Assembly: GCF_014841125.1 (NCBI RefSeq)
Contig: NZ_JACYTQ010000006.1
Location: 235,829 to 299,828 of the forward strand
From: Echinicola arenosa
Lineage (GTDB): Bacteria > Bacteroidota > Bacteroidia > Cytophagales > Cyclobacteriaceae
DNA: 64,000 nt
Direction: 5' to 3'
Shown in pieces: positions 34,105 through 43,234 of this stretch; position 1 is the first letter of the stretch, and each line of letters begins with the position of its first letter. The notes below the pieces were generated by a model, which was not told the DNA's origin, ran no database searches, and was given only the letters and a program-made list of their open reading frames with translations. The position numbers and the translations under genes were made by a program.

Positions 34105-35289
34105 CTATGATGGATTTACCTTTAAGTATTTTTTGCTAATCAAAGCTAAAAGCAATGTATATACCAAGTAGATTACTACCCAGTTCCAAGGCGCATATTC
34201 AGGATACCATGTCTTCCAATTTTCAAAATCACTTCCACCATCAGGAATAAATTCGAATAAACGCTGAACTGGAATACTTATCGCCAATAATATGATCCAT
34301 TGGCGGAAAGACAGGGTTAATTTCTGCAGAAACAGGAGCATCATAAATGGAGCTCCAAGAAATGCGATTCTTGTAAAATCTCCTCCCGCAAAGAGACTAA
34401 AGAATAGATATACACCAACTAATGGAAACAATACTTTTTGGAATTCATTTTCTGAATAGATCAAAAGTTTTCTATTCCAAATCATAATCCATATAAAAGC
34501 TCCATAAGCCAAGGATAGTGAAAGCCCCCATCTAAGCAACAGGTCGGGATGACCAATCAAACCAAGTGTATTATTAAAAAGGTTGATAATGGCATTTTTT
34601 CCAGTATTTGCTCCGGGGAAATAAAGACTGGTAGTTTTTAAGGTAATAAAACTTAATGCCAGTGCCACTAACAAATAGATAAACTGTATTCTTTTACCCT
34701 TTTGAAACCATCGAATCCCGGGATAAAGGCAGAGCACAACAAGGATAGGTAAAAAAGATTCTTTTTGAATGGTAGCAATAGGCGCGATTAATATCAAAAG
34801 CCACCACTTCCTTTGGGTCAAAGCCAAAAGCAGCAAAAGTTGGAATAGGTAAAGCGGTAAGTCTACGGTAATAGGGTCGGAAAGATTGGCCTTCCAAATG
34901 CCCACCCAATGGAAAGTTATCCAAAACCATCCCAGCCAAGTTTTGAATCGGTCCAATCCCACAGTCGGAGCAACATAAAACCAAACAGGTATCCAGGCTA
35001 TTCCAAAAAGAAGGTTTATAATTTTAAAATTTGTGTAAATGTCATCAAATGGAAGTTGGGCGGCCAACCAAGGAACTAATATGCGGACACTAAAGGGGTA
35101 GTTGAGTCTATAGGTTTCCAAGCTTCCCCTGAAGAATTCATAGGACTTTTGATATTGATTGGCATCAAAAAGCCCATTCAACTCATGCTGTAATGAATAT
35201 TGAAACCAATTAAAAACCACAAAGCCCATTAGGCTGATGATAATAGCCAAAATGACATCCGGAAAACTGTAAATCTTAGCTGATTTCAA
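34105..35289 (-). CDS. Polytopic membrane protein of unknown function
   Basis: The 394-residue protein has about ten hydrophobic helices. The first cytoplasmic/periplasmic loop contains the polar segment YRLNYPFSVRILVPWLAAQLPFDD. The architecture resembles GT-C type glycosyltransferases or DUF-type sugar-lipid enzymes, but no catalytic Asp motif can be assigned with confidence. It has no neighbours on its strand. Confidence 0.65.
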   Translation of the reverse strand: MKSAKIYSFPDVILAIIISLMGFVVFNWFQYSLQHELNGLFDANQYQKSYEFFRGSLETYRLNYPFSVRILVPWLAAQLPFDDIYTNFKIINLLFGIAWIPVWFYVAPTVGLDRFKTWLGWFWITFHWVGIWKANLSDPITVDLPLYLFQLLLLLALTQRKWWLLILIAPIATIQKESFLPILVVLCLYPGIRWFQKGKRIQFIYLLVALALSFITLKTTSLYFPGANTGKNAIINLFNNTLGLIGHPDLLLRWGLSLSLAYGAFIWIMIWNRKLLIYSENEFQKVLFPLVGVYLFFSLFAGGDFTRIAFLGAPFMMLLFLQKLTLSFRQWIILLAISIPVQRLFEFIPDGGSDFENWKTWYPEYAPWNWVVIYLVYTLLLALISKKYLKVNPS

Positions 35290-35325
35290 TTAACTTCAAG
35301 GTTTTATTTCAAAAATACGATTACA

Positions 35326-35778
35326 ATGATAGCAGTTATTCAGCGGGTTTCGGAATCTTCAGTGAAAATTGATGGAGAAATTAAGGGAGAAATAGGGGCA
35401 GGCTTGATGGTTTTGTTGGGGATTGAAGAGGCAGACAATGCTGAGGATATCACTTGGCTAAGTAAGAAGATTGTCAACTTGAGGATTTTTGGTGATGAGA
35501 ATGGAGTGATGAACAAGAGCTTGTTGGATGTGGACGGGGATATACTTTTGATCAGCCAGTTTACCTTGCATGCCAGTACTAAAAAGGGAAATAGGCCATC
35601 CTATATCAAAGCGGCCAAGCCTGATACAGCCATTCGGTTGTATGAGTCATTTATTCAGCAGTTGGAAAGTGAAATGGGCAAAACCATTCAAACAGGAGAG
35701 TTTGGGGCGGATATGAAAGTGGCTTTGGTGAACGATGGGCCGGTAACCATCAGTATTGATTCAAAAAATAAAGTTTAA
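35326..35778 (+). CDS. dtd: D-aminoacyl-tRNA deacylase
   Basis: This 150-residue enzyme hydrolyses D-amino acids from mischarged tRNA. Family motifs are MIAVIQRVSESSVKIDG, SQFTLHASTKKGNRPSY (the SQFTL catalytic loop) and VALVNDGPVTISID. The length is standard. The ABC gene starts 4 bases after its stop. Confidence 0.95.
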   Translation: MIAVIQRVSESSVKIDGEIKGEIGAGLMVLLGIEEADNAEDITWLSKKIVNLRIFGDENGVMNKSLLDVDGDILLISQFTLHASTKKGNRPSYIKAAKPDTAIRLYESFIQQLESEMGKTIQTGEFGADMKVALVNDGPVTISIDSKNKV

Positions 35779-35782
35779 AAGG

Positions 35783-37288
35783 ATGGGTGCCTTGTTTCTA
35801 TCAACCGAAAATGCTCATGTCAGGTATTTAGACCGGAACATTTTTCAGGGCCTGAACTTCCAAATGCAGGAAGGAGAGAATTGGGCTATTCTAAGTGCTT
35901 CAGGTTCGGAGAAAACCGCTTTTTTGGATACCATTTTGGGTAAGACTGTACTTTCAGAGGGTAGGGTAACTAGGGACTTTGCCGTGGATTATCAAAAGGA
36001 AATGACAGCTCAAGGGAAGATCAATAGCTTTAGGGATTTGATTGCCGTAGTCTCCCAGAGATATACTTTTACCAATAAATCTAACCTTCAAAACTTTTAT
36101 TATCAGCAACGCTTCAATTCATCCGAATCTGAAGAGGCTGACACAGTTGTAGAACACCTGATAGAAGTGGAGGCAAAGCAAGATGGACCTTGGACGGTCA
36201 AAAAAGTGATGGAGTTACTGGATTTGGAGGTTTTAAAAGATAAATCTCTGATCAAGCTTTCCAATGGTGAAAGTAGGAGGCTGGCCATTGCGGGAGCGCT
36301 TTTACGCAATCCAAAGCTTTTCCTAATGGACCAACCTATGACCGGCTTGGATGTAGATACCAGAAAGCATTTTGGAGAGGTATTGGAAGCCATGGTAGCA
36401 TCCGGGATTCAGGTGATCATGACGACTTCTCCAGAGGAAATTCCCAATGCCATCACAAACGTGGCTATATTGGATGGAGGTAAAATTGTGCAGTTGGAGA
36501 GAAGAGAAGATTTTCACGAAAGAGATCTGATCAACCATGCAGCGCTTTCACAATTTGATCATAAAAAGCTGGATGAATTGATCCAGAATAATCCGGTTAA
36601 GCGATTTGATACGCTGGTAAAGATGAGCCAGATCCATATACAATATAATGGCAAGGTGATTTTGGATCAGGTCAACTGGGAAGTGGAACAAGGAGAATGT
36701 TGGGTTCTAAAAGGACACAATGGAGCGGGTAAATCTACCTTGCTAAGTTTGATCAATGGAGAGAATCCTCAGGCTTATGCCAATGATATTGTGCTATTTG
36801 GAAGAAAGCGAGGAACCGGAGAAACGATTTGGGATATCAAGCGCCCCATAGGTTTTGTGTCACCAGAACTGGCCAGGTATTTTCCCAGAAACCAGACCTG
36901 TTTGAAGGTGGTGCTTTCTGGTTTATTTGATTCTATTGGCTTGTTTAAAAAAGTAAGTGAGGAGCAAGAGCAACTTGCCATGGAATGGTTGAAGCTCTTT
37001 AGGATAGAACATGTGGCCCAAATGCTTTTGCACCAGATTCCATTGGAGAACCAGCGCTTTTGCCTTTTGGCCAGGGCCCTAATAAAATCTCCTGCTCTAT
37101 TGATCCTTGATGAGGCTGCTCAAGGCATGGATGATGAGCAAAGGATTTTGTTCCGTGAGACGATCGACCATATTGGAAGGCATCCCGATGTTTCGATGAT
37201 TTATGTAAGCCATTATGAAGAAGATATTCCAAAAGTGGTGGATAGAGAATTGGTATTGGAAGAAGGGAAAGTAGTGAAGATGGTTTGA
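35783..37288 (+). CDS. Twin ABC ATPase, ModF-like, with one degenerate site
   Basis: The 501-residue protein, from ATG 35783, has two fused ATP-binding cassettes and no membrane segment. Domain 2 (about 280-501) has a canonical Walker A GHNGAGKST (311-319), Walker B LLILDE (E444) and H-loop His477, but its signature is IPLENQ. Domain 1 has an intact LSNGE signature (159-163). Its Walker A, however, is SASGSEKT (38-45), its Walker B reads LFLMDQP (E to Q at 184) and the H-loop His is Ser. Composite site 2 is therefore complete and site 1 dead. It may act in molybdate or translation-related processes; the substrate is unknown. Confidence 0.88.
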   Translation: MGALFLSTENAHVRYLDRNIFQGLNFQMQEGENWAILSASGSEKTAFLDTILGKTVLSEGRVTRDFAVDYQKEMTAQGKINSFRDLIAVVSQRYTFTNKSNLQNFYYQQRFNSSESEEADTVVEHLIEVEAKQDGPWTVKKVMELLDLEVLKDKSLIKLSNGESRRLAIAGALLRNPKLFLMDQPMTGLDVDTRKHFGEVLEAMVASGIQVIMTTSPEEIPNAITNVAILDGGKIVQLERREDFHERDLINHAALSQFDHKKLDELIQNNPVKRFDTLVKMSQIHIQYNGKVILDQVNWEVEQGECWVLKGHNGAGKSTLLSLINGENPQAYANDIVLFGRKRGTGETIWDIKRPIGFVSPELARYFPRNQTCLKVVLSGLFDSIGLFKKVSEEQEQLAMEWLKLFRIEHVAQMLLHQIPLENQRFCLLARALIKSPALLILDEAAQGMDDEQRILFRETIDHIGRHPDVSMIYVSHYEEDIPKVVDRELVLEEGKVVKMV

Positions 37289-37342
37289 TGTCAAACTCAA
37301 AAGAAAAAACGATTATTTATAAGGAAGCTGTAATAAAAAAAG

Positions 37343-37669
37343 ATGACGATAGAAGAAGCACAAGAAAAGGTAGATCATTGGATCAAAACGGTTGGGGTAA
37401 GGTATTTTAATGAGCTGACGAATATGACTATTTTGACAGAAGAAGTGGGAGAGTTGGCGCGGATCATGGCCAGGAAATATGGTGAACAGTCCTTTAAGGA
37501 AAGCGACAAGGGCAAAGATCTAGGAGATGAAATGGCCGATGTGCTTTGGGTATTAATCTGCTTGGCCAATCAAACAGGGGTGGACCTAACTAAGGCTCTG
37601 GAAAAGAATTTTGAGAAGAAAAATATCAGAGATATTGATCGGCACAAAAACAATGACAAGCTGAAATGA
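37343..37669 (+). CDS. MazG-like nucleotide pyrophosphohydrolase
   Basis: The 108-residue all-alpha protein has the metal-binding pattern EEVGELARIMARKYGEQSF ... LGDEMADVLWVLICLANQTGVDL (ExxE and DExxD), as in MazG/dCTPase-type house-cleaning enzymes. It likely hydrolyses non-canonical nucleoside triphosphates. It starts 55 bases after the ABC gene. Confidence 0.88.
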   Translation: MTIEEAQEKVDHWIKTVGVRYFNELTNMTILTEEVGELARIMARKYGEQSFKESDKGKDLGDEMADVLWVLICLANQTGVDLTKALEKNFEKKNIRDIDRHKNNDKLK

Positions 37670-37678
37670 TATGAAGTT

Positions 37679-37732
37679 AGATATTAGACCCTAGATATAA
37701 GATTTTTCTCATGTCTAGCGTCTAATATCATA
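37679..37732. repeat. Long inverted repeat between convergent genes
   Basis: GATATTAGACCCTAGA and TCTAGCGTCTAATATC form a 16-base inverted repeat with one mismatch around an 18-nt AT-rich loop. It sits between the MazG-like gene and the ketosynthase gene end and may end both transcripts, although a T-run is weak. The phrase-like arms suggest a dispersed intergenic repeat family. Confidence 0.6.
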
Positions 37733-37735
37733 AAT

Positions 37736-38896
37736 CTATTTTCCAACCACCGCACAGATAGCTTGCCCGCCAAACCCTAAGGCTGTAATCAAGATTCTTC
37801 TGATGGCAATAGGTGGGGCACAGTCATTTTTGATGTAGTCGGGTAATGCCGGCAGTTCTTGGTTTTGCAAGATGGAGATGGCCAAATCCAAATTGGCCGC
37901 TAAGCTGGAACCAAGTGAATGTCCAATCTTCCACTTGTTGGAAATAGTATAAGGAACTTTGTTGCCAAAGACGGTTTGGTAAGCATTTTTTTCAGCTATA
38001 TCTCCCAGTTTGGTGCCAGGAAAGTGTCCGATGATTAAATCAATACCTGAAGTAGATTCAGCATTTAAGGCCCTTTTTGCTGCAGTTAATATGCAATTTC
38101 CTTGGGAGGATAATTCGGTGGAATGGTGGATCTTTTCTACAGCCGAACCCACCCCATCCAAATAGGCAAGTACATTGTTATTGTTTTTCTTTAGCTCGAA
38201 AGCGTAAGCCCCTTCACCGAGTACCATGGTATTTTGTTCCTTCTCGAAATCCATGGACCTGCAAGGGTAGTTATTATTCGCTCCATTGGCATAAATTCGA
38301 ATCGCCTTCATTTGGTCTATGGTCAATTGACCCGTGGGGCATTCCACTGCTGCGGCGATAAAACTATCCGCCATACCGCTACTCAGCCATGCAAAGGCAT
38401 TTTGTAAAGTCAGTCCAAAGCTGCTACAAGTGGAGGATTGAAAGAAAAGGGAACTATCTGATTCATGCAATAAGCTGGGCCAACTGCTGGCAAAGCCTAA
38501 AGTAGAATGAGGGGAAGTCCAGACAGGCAGACTTGGGTTTTCCAGCTGCATTCTGGATAGGAAATCAATGCTTCCCCTTGAAGTGGCCGCATTGATCATC
38601 TGACCTTCTGAAGGTTGTAAATCCAATTTGTTGATGAGGTAAGAAAGCAGTTTGGCTTCCTCTGGAAAGCGTTCTGGTTTATGCCCCAGGTCTTGGATGT
38701 ACGCGTTTATGTTTTTCCATAAACTGAGAGAAACGCTTGCTTTCCAATCTCCACTATGGTTTTGGTCAAAAGAATGTTCCTTTTTAGTGTACCTCTGTCT
38801 TTCTTGAGATTCATATAGCCCTAAAGGATTAATTCCCATGGCTTTAGTGATGCCAATTTTATTCTTCTCCGGTCTCATCTCTTCACGATAATTCAT
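37736..38896 (-). CDS. Beta-ketoacyl synthase-like protein in the biotin operon
   Basis: The protein has 386 residues from ATG 38896, one base after the bioD stop. It has a KAS I/II-like thiolase fold with a complete Cys-His-His triad: Cys157 in FFQSSTCSSFGL, His291 in IIGHFPGTKLGD and His326 in KWKIGHSLGSSL. It is more diverged than FabF of fatty acid synthesis. Third in a bioF-bioD operon, it could help make the pimelate-type precursor of biotin. That role is inference; an alternative is a specialised lipid enzyme. Confidence 0.78.
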   Translation of the reverse strand: MNYREEMRPEKNKIGITKAMGINPLGLYESQERQRYTKKEHSFDQNHSGDWKASVSLSLWKNINAYIQDLGHKPERFPEEAKLLSYLINKLDLQPSEGQMINAATSRGSIDFLSRMQLENPSLPVWTSPHSTLGFASSWPSLLHESDSSLFFQSSTCSSFGLTLQNAFAWLSSGMADSFIAAAVECPTGQLTIDQMKAIRIYANGANNNYPCRSMDFEKEQNTMVLGEGAYAFELKKNNNNVLAYLDGVGSAVEKIHHSTELSSQGNCILTAAKRALNAESTSGIDLIIGHFPGTKLGDIAEKNAYQTVFGNKVPYTISNKWKIGHSLGSSLAANLDLAISILQNQELPALPDYIKNDCAPPIAIRRILITALGFGGQAICAVVGK

Positions 38897-38897
38897 C

Positions 38898-39494
38898 TCA
38901 CCCGATATTTTTAAGATGCGGCAATTCATTTTTATCTATATCCCATTCATCCATTCTGTATTGTGCTACAGGGGTGAATCGTTTCAAAATAGCACTTTCG
39001 GAAGAAGTATTTTCTTCACCGTTCCAGATTATGGTGAAATCCTTAATTCCTGCCGAGGTCAATGCTTGCAGTGTCAGCAAACTATGGTTGATGCTGCCCA
39101 AATAATGCCTGATGACCACTACCGGATGCAGTTTTGATTCCAATAGAAAATCCAGATAGGTTTGAGTTTCATTGAAGGGAACCATAAGTCCTCCGGCCCC
39201 CTCTACACAAAGTTTTTCGGTGCCTTTTGGAATAAGTGAAGCAGGAAGGGAAATTTCAATATCCTCCAGCTGTGCAGCCAAGTGAGGGGATTGAGGTGTT
39301 TTTAACCTGTAAGCTTCTTGATGAATATAAGTCCCTGGCGAATATTTGGAAATAAAAATGGTGTCAGATTGGTCGAGATCACCACATTGCACAGGTTTCC
39401 AATACGCGTGTCCAAATGTTTTGCAAAGGGCTGCCGAACAAACTGTTTTGCCTATTCCTGTTCCTATTCCTGTAACAAATACCTTATTGTTCAT
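38898..39494 (-). CDS. bioD: Dethiobiotin synthetase
   Basis: This 198-residue P-loop ligase carries GTGIGKTVCSAALCKTFG, WKPVQCGD and VEGAGGLMVPFNE. It closes the ureido ring of dethiobiotin using ATP and bicarbonate. Its ATG lies directly after the bioF stop and its own stop is adjacent to the ketosynthase start. Confidence 0.94.
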   Translation of the reverse strand: MNNKVFVTGIGTGIGKTVCSAALCKTFGHAYWKPVQCGDLDQSDTIFISKYSPGTYIHQEAYRLKTPQSPHLAAQLEDIEISLPASLIPKGTEKLCVEGAGGLMVPFNETQTYLDFLLESKLHPVVVIRHYLGSINHSLLTLQALTSAGIKDFTIIWNGEENTSSESAILKRFTPVAQYRMDEWDIDKNELPHLKNIG

Positions 39495-39495
39495 T

Positions 39496-40617
39496 TTATT
39501 TATTCAACAAGCAGATAAGCTCTTGTATTTCTTTTTTAGTATTAAAGGCGTGTAGTACCAGCCGAATTCTTTCCTCTCCAGGTTTTACCGTAGGTGATAG
39601 AATAGCATAGCAATTGATGCCTGATTGATGTAATAATTTCACTTTTTCCTTCAGTCTGGGGATATCAGCACATTGCCAATACTGAATTGGACTTGGGTTT
39701 CGGGAAAAGTTACCAGGTAACTCCTTGACCATGTCCAAATAGGTTTGAATTGCTTGATCAAGTTGGTGAAAATTATATTTATTTTTAAATAAGTCTAAAG
39801 CAGCCTTAATGCTGTTTACCTGGTCGATAGATGGTGCAGTGGTATATATAAATGCCCTACTAAAGTTAATCAGGAAATCCCTGAGCTTGCTAGAACCCAA
39901 TACCATTGCTCCATGCCCTCCGGCAGCTTTACCAAAGGTAATCACCCTGGCAAAAAGGTTTGGATGACCGTAGGATGAAGCTGAAATTCCTTTTTTATCC
40001 TGTCCCAAAGTTCCAAGAGAGTGGGCTTCGTCAATGATCAAGGCTGCTTGGTACTTTTGGCAAAGAGCGAGCATTTCTTTGATGTCAGGGATATCCCCAT
40101 GCATGGAAAACAATCCTTCTGTGAGCACCAAAATTCTTTTGCCTTTTTCTGCCTGCAATTTAAGCTTTCTTTCGAGGTCTAACAGATCATTATGTTTAAA
40201 GGCTATCTTTTGTCCAAAGCCCAGACGCATTCCTTCCTTAATACTGGCGTGGACATGCTCATCAAAAACAAAACAGCTTTCCTTATCTCCCAATGCGGAA
40301 AGTAGACCTACATTGGCCATATAGCCGGAATTATAAAGTAGCGCTGCCGGGCTGTCCATGAAATCAGCAAAATCCTGCTCCAAAAGCTCTATTTCAGGAT
40401 GGTTTCCACTGATTAGTCTGGAGCCAGTGGCTCCTGTCCATTGCGGAGAGGAAGTTTGAGGGGTTGGTTGATTGAGCAGACCTTTTGTGGAGTAACCAAG
40501 GTAATCGTTAGAAAAGAAGTCCACTTTATGAGGGGAAGTTGTTTTAAGCGTCCTCAATTTATTGGAAGAGGCCGCTTGATCCAATCTGGACTGGATAAAT
40601 TGGTGGTGCTTTTCCAT
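39496..40617 (-). CDS. bioF: 8-amino-7-oxononanoate synthase
   Basis: The protein has 373 residues from the ATG at 40617. This alpha-oxoamine synthase condenses pimeloyl-ACP/CoA with alanine. Motifs include NDYLGYS, GSRLISGNHPEIELLE, DEAHSLGTLG and the PLP lysine in ITFGKAAGGHGAM. bioA and bioB are not nearby. The promoter lies so close to the ATG that the mRNA may be leaderless. Confidence 0.93.
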   Translation of the reverse strand: MEKHHQFIQSRLDQAASSNKLRTLKTTSPHKVDFFSNDYLGYSTKGLLNQPTPQTSSPQWTGATGSRLISGNHPEIELLEQDFADFMDSPAALLYNSGYMANVGLLSALGDKESCFVFDEHVHASIKEGMRLGFGQKIAFKHNDLLDLERKLKLQAEKGKRILVLTEGLFSMHGDIPDIKEMLALCQKYQAALIIDEAHSLGTLGQDKKGISASSYGHPNLFARVITFGKAAGGHGAMVLGSSKLRDFLINFSRAFIYTTAPSIDQVNSIKAALDLFKNKYNFHQLDQAIQTYLDMVKELPGNFSRNPSPIQYWQCADIPRLKEKVKLLHQSGINCYAILSPTVKPGEERIRLVLHAFNTKKEIQELICLLNK

Positions 40618-40623
40618 GGAACA

Positions 40624-40654
40624 CAAAGGTAAATTCTATTGACCGAATTGCAAA
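40624..40654 (-). promoter_or_regulatory. Consensus promoter of the bioF operon
   Basis: On the minus strand TTTG (40651-40654), a 19-nt spacer and TACCTTTG (40624-40631) match the Bacteroidetes consensus exactly. The bioF ATG begins seven bases after the last G, so the transcript would have almost no 5' untranslated region. Confidence 0.75.
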
Positions 40655-41235
40655 GGATAAACCACAAAGTAGATGGAAGACCCAAGTGAAATATAGTCTA
40701 AAGAATCACAGAAAAAGCAGAGGTGCCCCAAAGTGCTCTGAGGTTTGGTTAAAGAAGGTGAAGGAGAAAGTTGTATTTTGGGAAAAATTGATAACAGGTG
40801 TATTTATTATTAAATATATCCGCTATCACAACAGTATATTTTACGCTTCAGAATATTCTCACAAAGACAGCACTGATCGTACAGAAATGATTGGTTCATC
40901 TTGTATACCGCCAGCTAGAACAAGAAAATCACCGACACGGACTGGACAGTCTGTGGAAAATCAGGTGACTGATATGAAAACGGTCCTGTATTAACGAATT
41001 TAACATTTTTAACGTTCCTGCTTTAACCCGTGTTTATCCCGTGTTTTATCCGTGTTTCTCTTATCAATGACTTAGGCTTGTCCACACCTTAAGTCCTGGT
41101 AAAGCAAGGGAAGATACACTTCAGGGGAGGGGATTGATGGTGAGTGATAGATTCTTAGACTAAACATCTTGTGGTCAAAATGATGTTTAATATAAAATAT
41201 CTGTGTTCTCTGTGAATCCTTGGTGACCTCCGTGG
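40655..41235. other. 581-base gap with phrase-like repeats
   Basis: No convincing gene is seen between bioF and comB. The right part holds repetitive text: three CCGTGTTT copies (41027-41060) and a CTGTG-rich stretch ending in GGTGACCTCCGTGGTT (41201-41236). The left part is unremarkable; a 102-codon plus-strand frame there (40686-40994) looks random. Confidence 0.55.
41027..41060 (+). repeat. Short degenerate tandem repeat, unit CCGTGTTT
   Basis: Three copies of (C)CCGTGTTT(TA) occur in 34 bases, with units spaced 11-13 bases apart. The text is unlike the surrounding AT-rich gap and may be part of a dispersed intergenic element. Confidence 0.55.
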
Positions 41236-41961
41236 TTAAACCACCTTATTAAGTGATACTTTTACTAATTCCTCACCTTCGAGTTTTCCGACGAAGTTGT
41301 ATTTGTCCAAAGTCAGGCAAAAGTCAATATCCGCATCAATATTGTGGTTTTGCAATCTCTTGGCGTGGGAAGCTTGGCTCAGAAAGCTTTTAAGGTCCCC
41401 TTGGTTTTGTTCAAAAAGGGCTTTCATTCCAATGGCGCCGTCACAATCAAAGTCAAACTCATTGGCCAAAACACTTACTAAAGCGCCAGCATATAAAGAG
41501 TCCTCCAAGTTGAACATCCCCTTCCATCCGGCACAGTGGATGACCACATCTTTGCCTTGCTGAATAAGGTAATCTGCTGTAGCCTGCAAATTCAAGAATG
41601 CCCCTATTAAAACTTCAGCGGCATCTTTTTTTGATTTCTCAATTGTCAGTGTTCCGTTGGTAGTAGTAACGGCAATCTTCTTTCCGGCATAAGCATTGTT
41701 CAGATAGCTTAGTGGCGAGTTTCCCAGTTCGAAACCTTCTGCAGTTTGACCATTCCTTTCTCCAGCTATGATATAGCCTTTGGATTTCATGTTTCTGCAA
41801 GCTTCCAAACCCGCCACCGGAGTTATTGAAGATACCTTATTGGCCAATCCTGTGATCATGGTAGAGGTGGCACGAAAAATATCAACAACTACTACAATTT
41901 TGTTTTTTAAATCGTGCAGATGTACCAGTTCAGGGCTTAGACAGACTTCGATTTTAGGCAT
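41236..41961 (-). CDS. comB: 2-phosphosulfolactate phosphatase-like (ComB)
   Basis: The 241-residue ComB-family protein has VVVVDIFRATSTMITGLANKV, IIAGERNGQTAEGFELGNSPL, VTTTNGTLTIEKS and the C-terminal part conserved in the family. The archetype removes phosphate from 2-phosphosulfolactate in coenzyme M synthesis. Bacteroidetes lack methanogenesis, so the true substrate may be sulfolactate or another phosphate ester. It follows gcvT by about 57 bases. Confidence 0.85.
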   Translation of the reverse strand: MPKIEVCLSPELVHLHDLKNKIVVVVDIFRATSTMITGLANKVSSITPVAGLEACRNMKSKGYIIAGERNGQTAEGFELGNSPLSYLNNAYAGKKIAVTTTNGTLTIEKSKKDAAEVLIGAFLNLQATADYLIQQGKDVVIHCAGWKGMFNLEDSLYAGALVSVLANEFDFDCDGAIGMKALFEQNQGDLKSFLSQASHAKRLQNHNIDADIDFCLTLDKYNFVGKLEGEELVKVSLNKVV

Positions 41962-41970
41962 AATAAAAGC

Positions 41971-42000
41971 AATGAGTTCCTGTATACAGCACAGGAACTC
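41971..42000 (-). terminator. Hairpin between gcvT and comB
   Basis: GAGTTCCTGT and ACAGGAACTC form a 10-base-pair stem with a 7-nt loop. It lies in the short gap between the genes. The following run is only ATTGCTTTTATT, so it may be a weak terminator or a structure in the comB leader. Confidence 0.5.
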
Positions 42001-42018
42001 TATATTTAAATGATTTTT

Positions 42019-43113
42019 TTATTTCTTTAGCAAAGGTAGTTTTTCCACTACAGCAGCCAAGTTTTTGTTTCGCACACTAATGGCGATTTCTGTACCCGGC
42101 TTTGCATAAGCGATATCCACATACCCCAAACCAATGCCAATCCCCATACTAGGTGACATGGTTCCAGAAGTAACTTCTCCTATTTGTTCACCTGATTCAT
42201 TGAGAATCGGATAGTGGGCTCTTGGAATACCTTTGTCTTTAAACTTAAAACCTACCAATTTTCTGGAAACACCCTCCTCTTTTTGCTGCTTTAAATTATC
42301 ACTATTGATAAAATCTTTGGTGAATTTGGTGATCCAGCCAAGACCTGCCTCAAGAGGTGAGGTGGTGTCATCAATGTCGTTGCCATACAGACAGTACCCC
42401 ATTTCCAATCTCAATGTATCTCTGGCACCAAGGCCAATAGGCTTGATGTCAAATTCAGCACCCGCCTCAAATATCGCATCCCAAACAGCAAGGGCATCTT
42501 CATTTTTGACATAAATCTCAAAGCCACCAGCTCCAGTGTATCCCGTTCCAGAAATAATGACGTCTTGTATACCTGCAAATTCACCGATAGCAAAATGATA
42601 GAATTTGATTTCATCCAATTTCACTGATGTCAATTTTTGTAATGCAGCAGTTGCTTTGGGGCCTTGAACAGCAAATAGAGAGATTTCATCAGAAATGTTT
42701 TCCAACTCGGCTCCTACAGTGTTATGTTGATTTACCCAATCCCAATCTTTATCGATATTGGAAGCATTGACTACCAGCATATATTCTTCTTCGCCCATCT
42801 TGTAGACGATCAAGTCATCCACGATTCCTCCTTTTTCATTTGGAAAGCAAGAATATTGTGCTTGATCAATGACCAGCTTGGAAGCATCATTGGAAGTGAC
42901 TTTTTGGATCAAGGCCAAAGCATTGGGGCCTTTGACCATAAATTCGCCCATGTGGGAAACATCAAAAACGCCTACGCCATTTCTAACAGTATTGTGCTCT
43001 TCTTTGTCTGAGGAATACCTGACAGGCATATTATATCCTGCAAAAGGCACCATTTTTCCTCCTAATTCAATGTGCTTGTCGTTAAGCGCGACTTTTTTGA
43101 TTGTGTTTTCCAT
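42019..43113 (-). CDS. gcvT: Aminomethyltransferase of the glycine cleavage system (T protein)
   Basis: This 364-residue folate enzyme carries [46 protein letters not shown] and [21 protein letters not shown], and the GcvT C-terminal beta-barrel. It transfers the methylene group from the H protein to tetrahydrofolate. The P and H protein genes are not nearby. Confidence 0.96.
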   Translation of the reverse strand: MENTIKKVALNDKHIELGGKMVPFAGYNMPVRYSSDKEEHNTVRNGVGVFDVSHMGEFMVKGPNALALIQKVTSNDASKLVIDQAQYSCFPNEKGGIVDDLIVYKMGEEEYMLVVNASNIDKDWDWVNQHNTVGAELENISDEISLFAVQGPKATAALQKLTSVKLDEIKFYHFAIGEFAGIQDVIISGTGYTGAGGFEIYVKNEDALAVWDAIFEAGAEFDIKPIGLGARDTLRLEMGYCLYGNDIDDTTSPLEAGLGWITKFTKDFINSDNLKQQKEEGVSRKLVGFKFKDKGIPRAHYPILNESGEQIGEVTSGTMSPSMGIGIGLGYVDIAYAKPGTEIAISVRNKNLAAVVEKLPLLKK

Positions 43114-43179
43114 ATACTTGGGTCTTATTTCCTTTTCGGCAAAGGTAATAAATGAGCCCTAAAAAACGAGAAAGGAAAC

Positions 43180-43211
43180 AAAAAAGACCGACTATTTAGG
43201 CCGGTCTTTAA
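43180..43211 (-). terminator. Terminator after the IscA gene
   Basis: On the minus strand AAAGACCG / CGGTCTTT with an 11-nt loop is followed by TTTTTT. It lies 24 bases after the IscA stop. Confidence 0.8.
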
Positions 43212-43234
43212 AATGAGTTTGTTCGATTTGCTTT

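Noticed and set aside
40686..40994. 102-codon plus-strand open reading frame between bioF and comB
   Set aside because: Composition is patchy, no domain or conserved motif is visible, and it has no promoter or ribosome binding site; it looks like chance reading of intergenic text.
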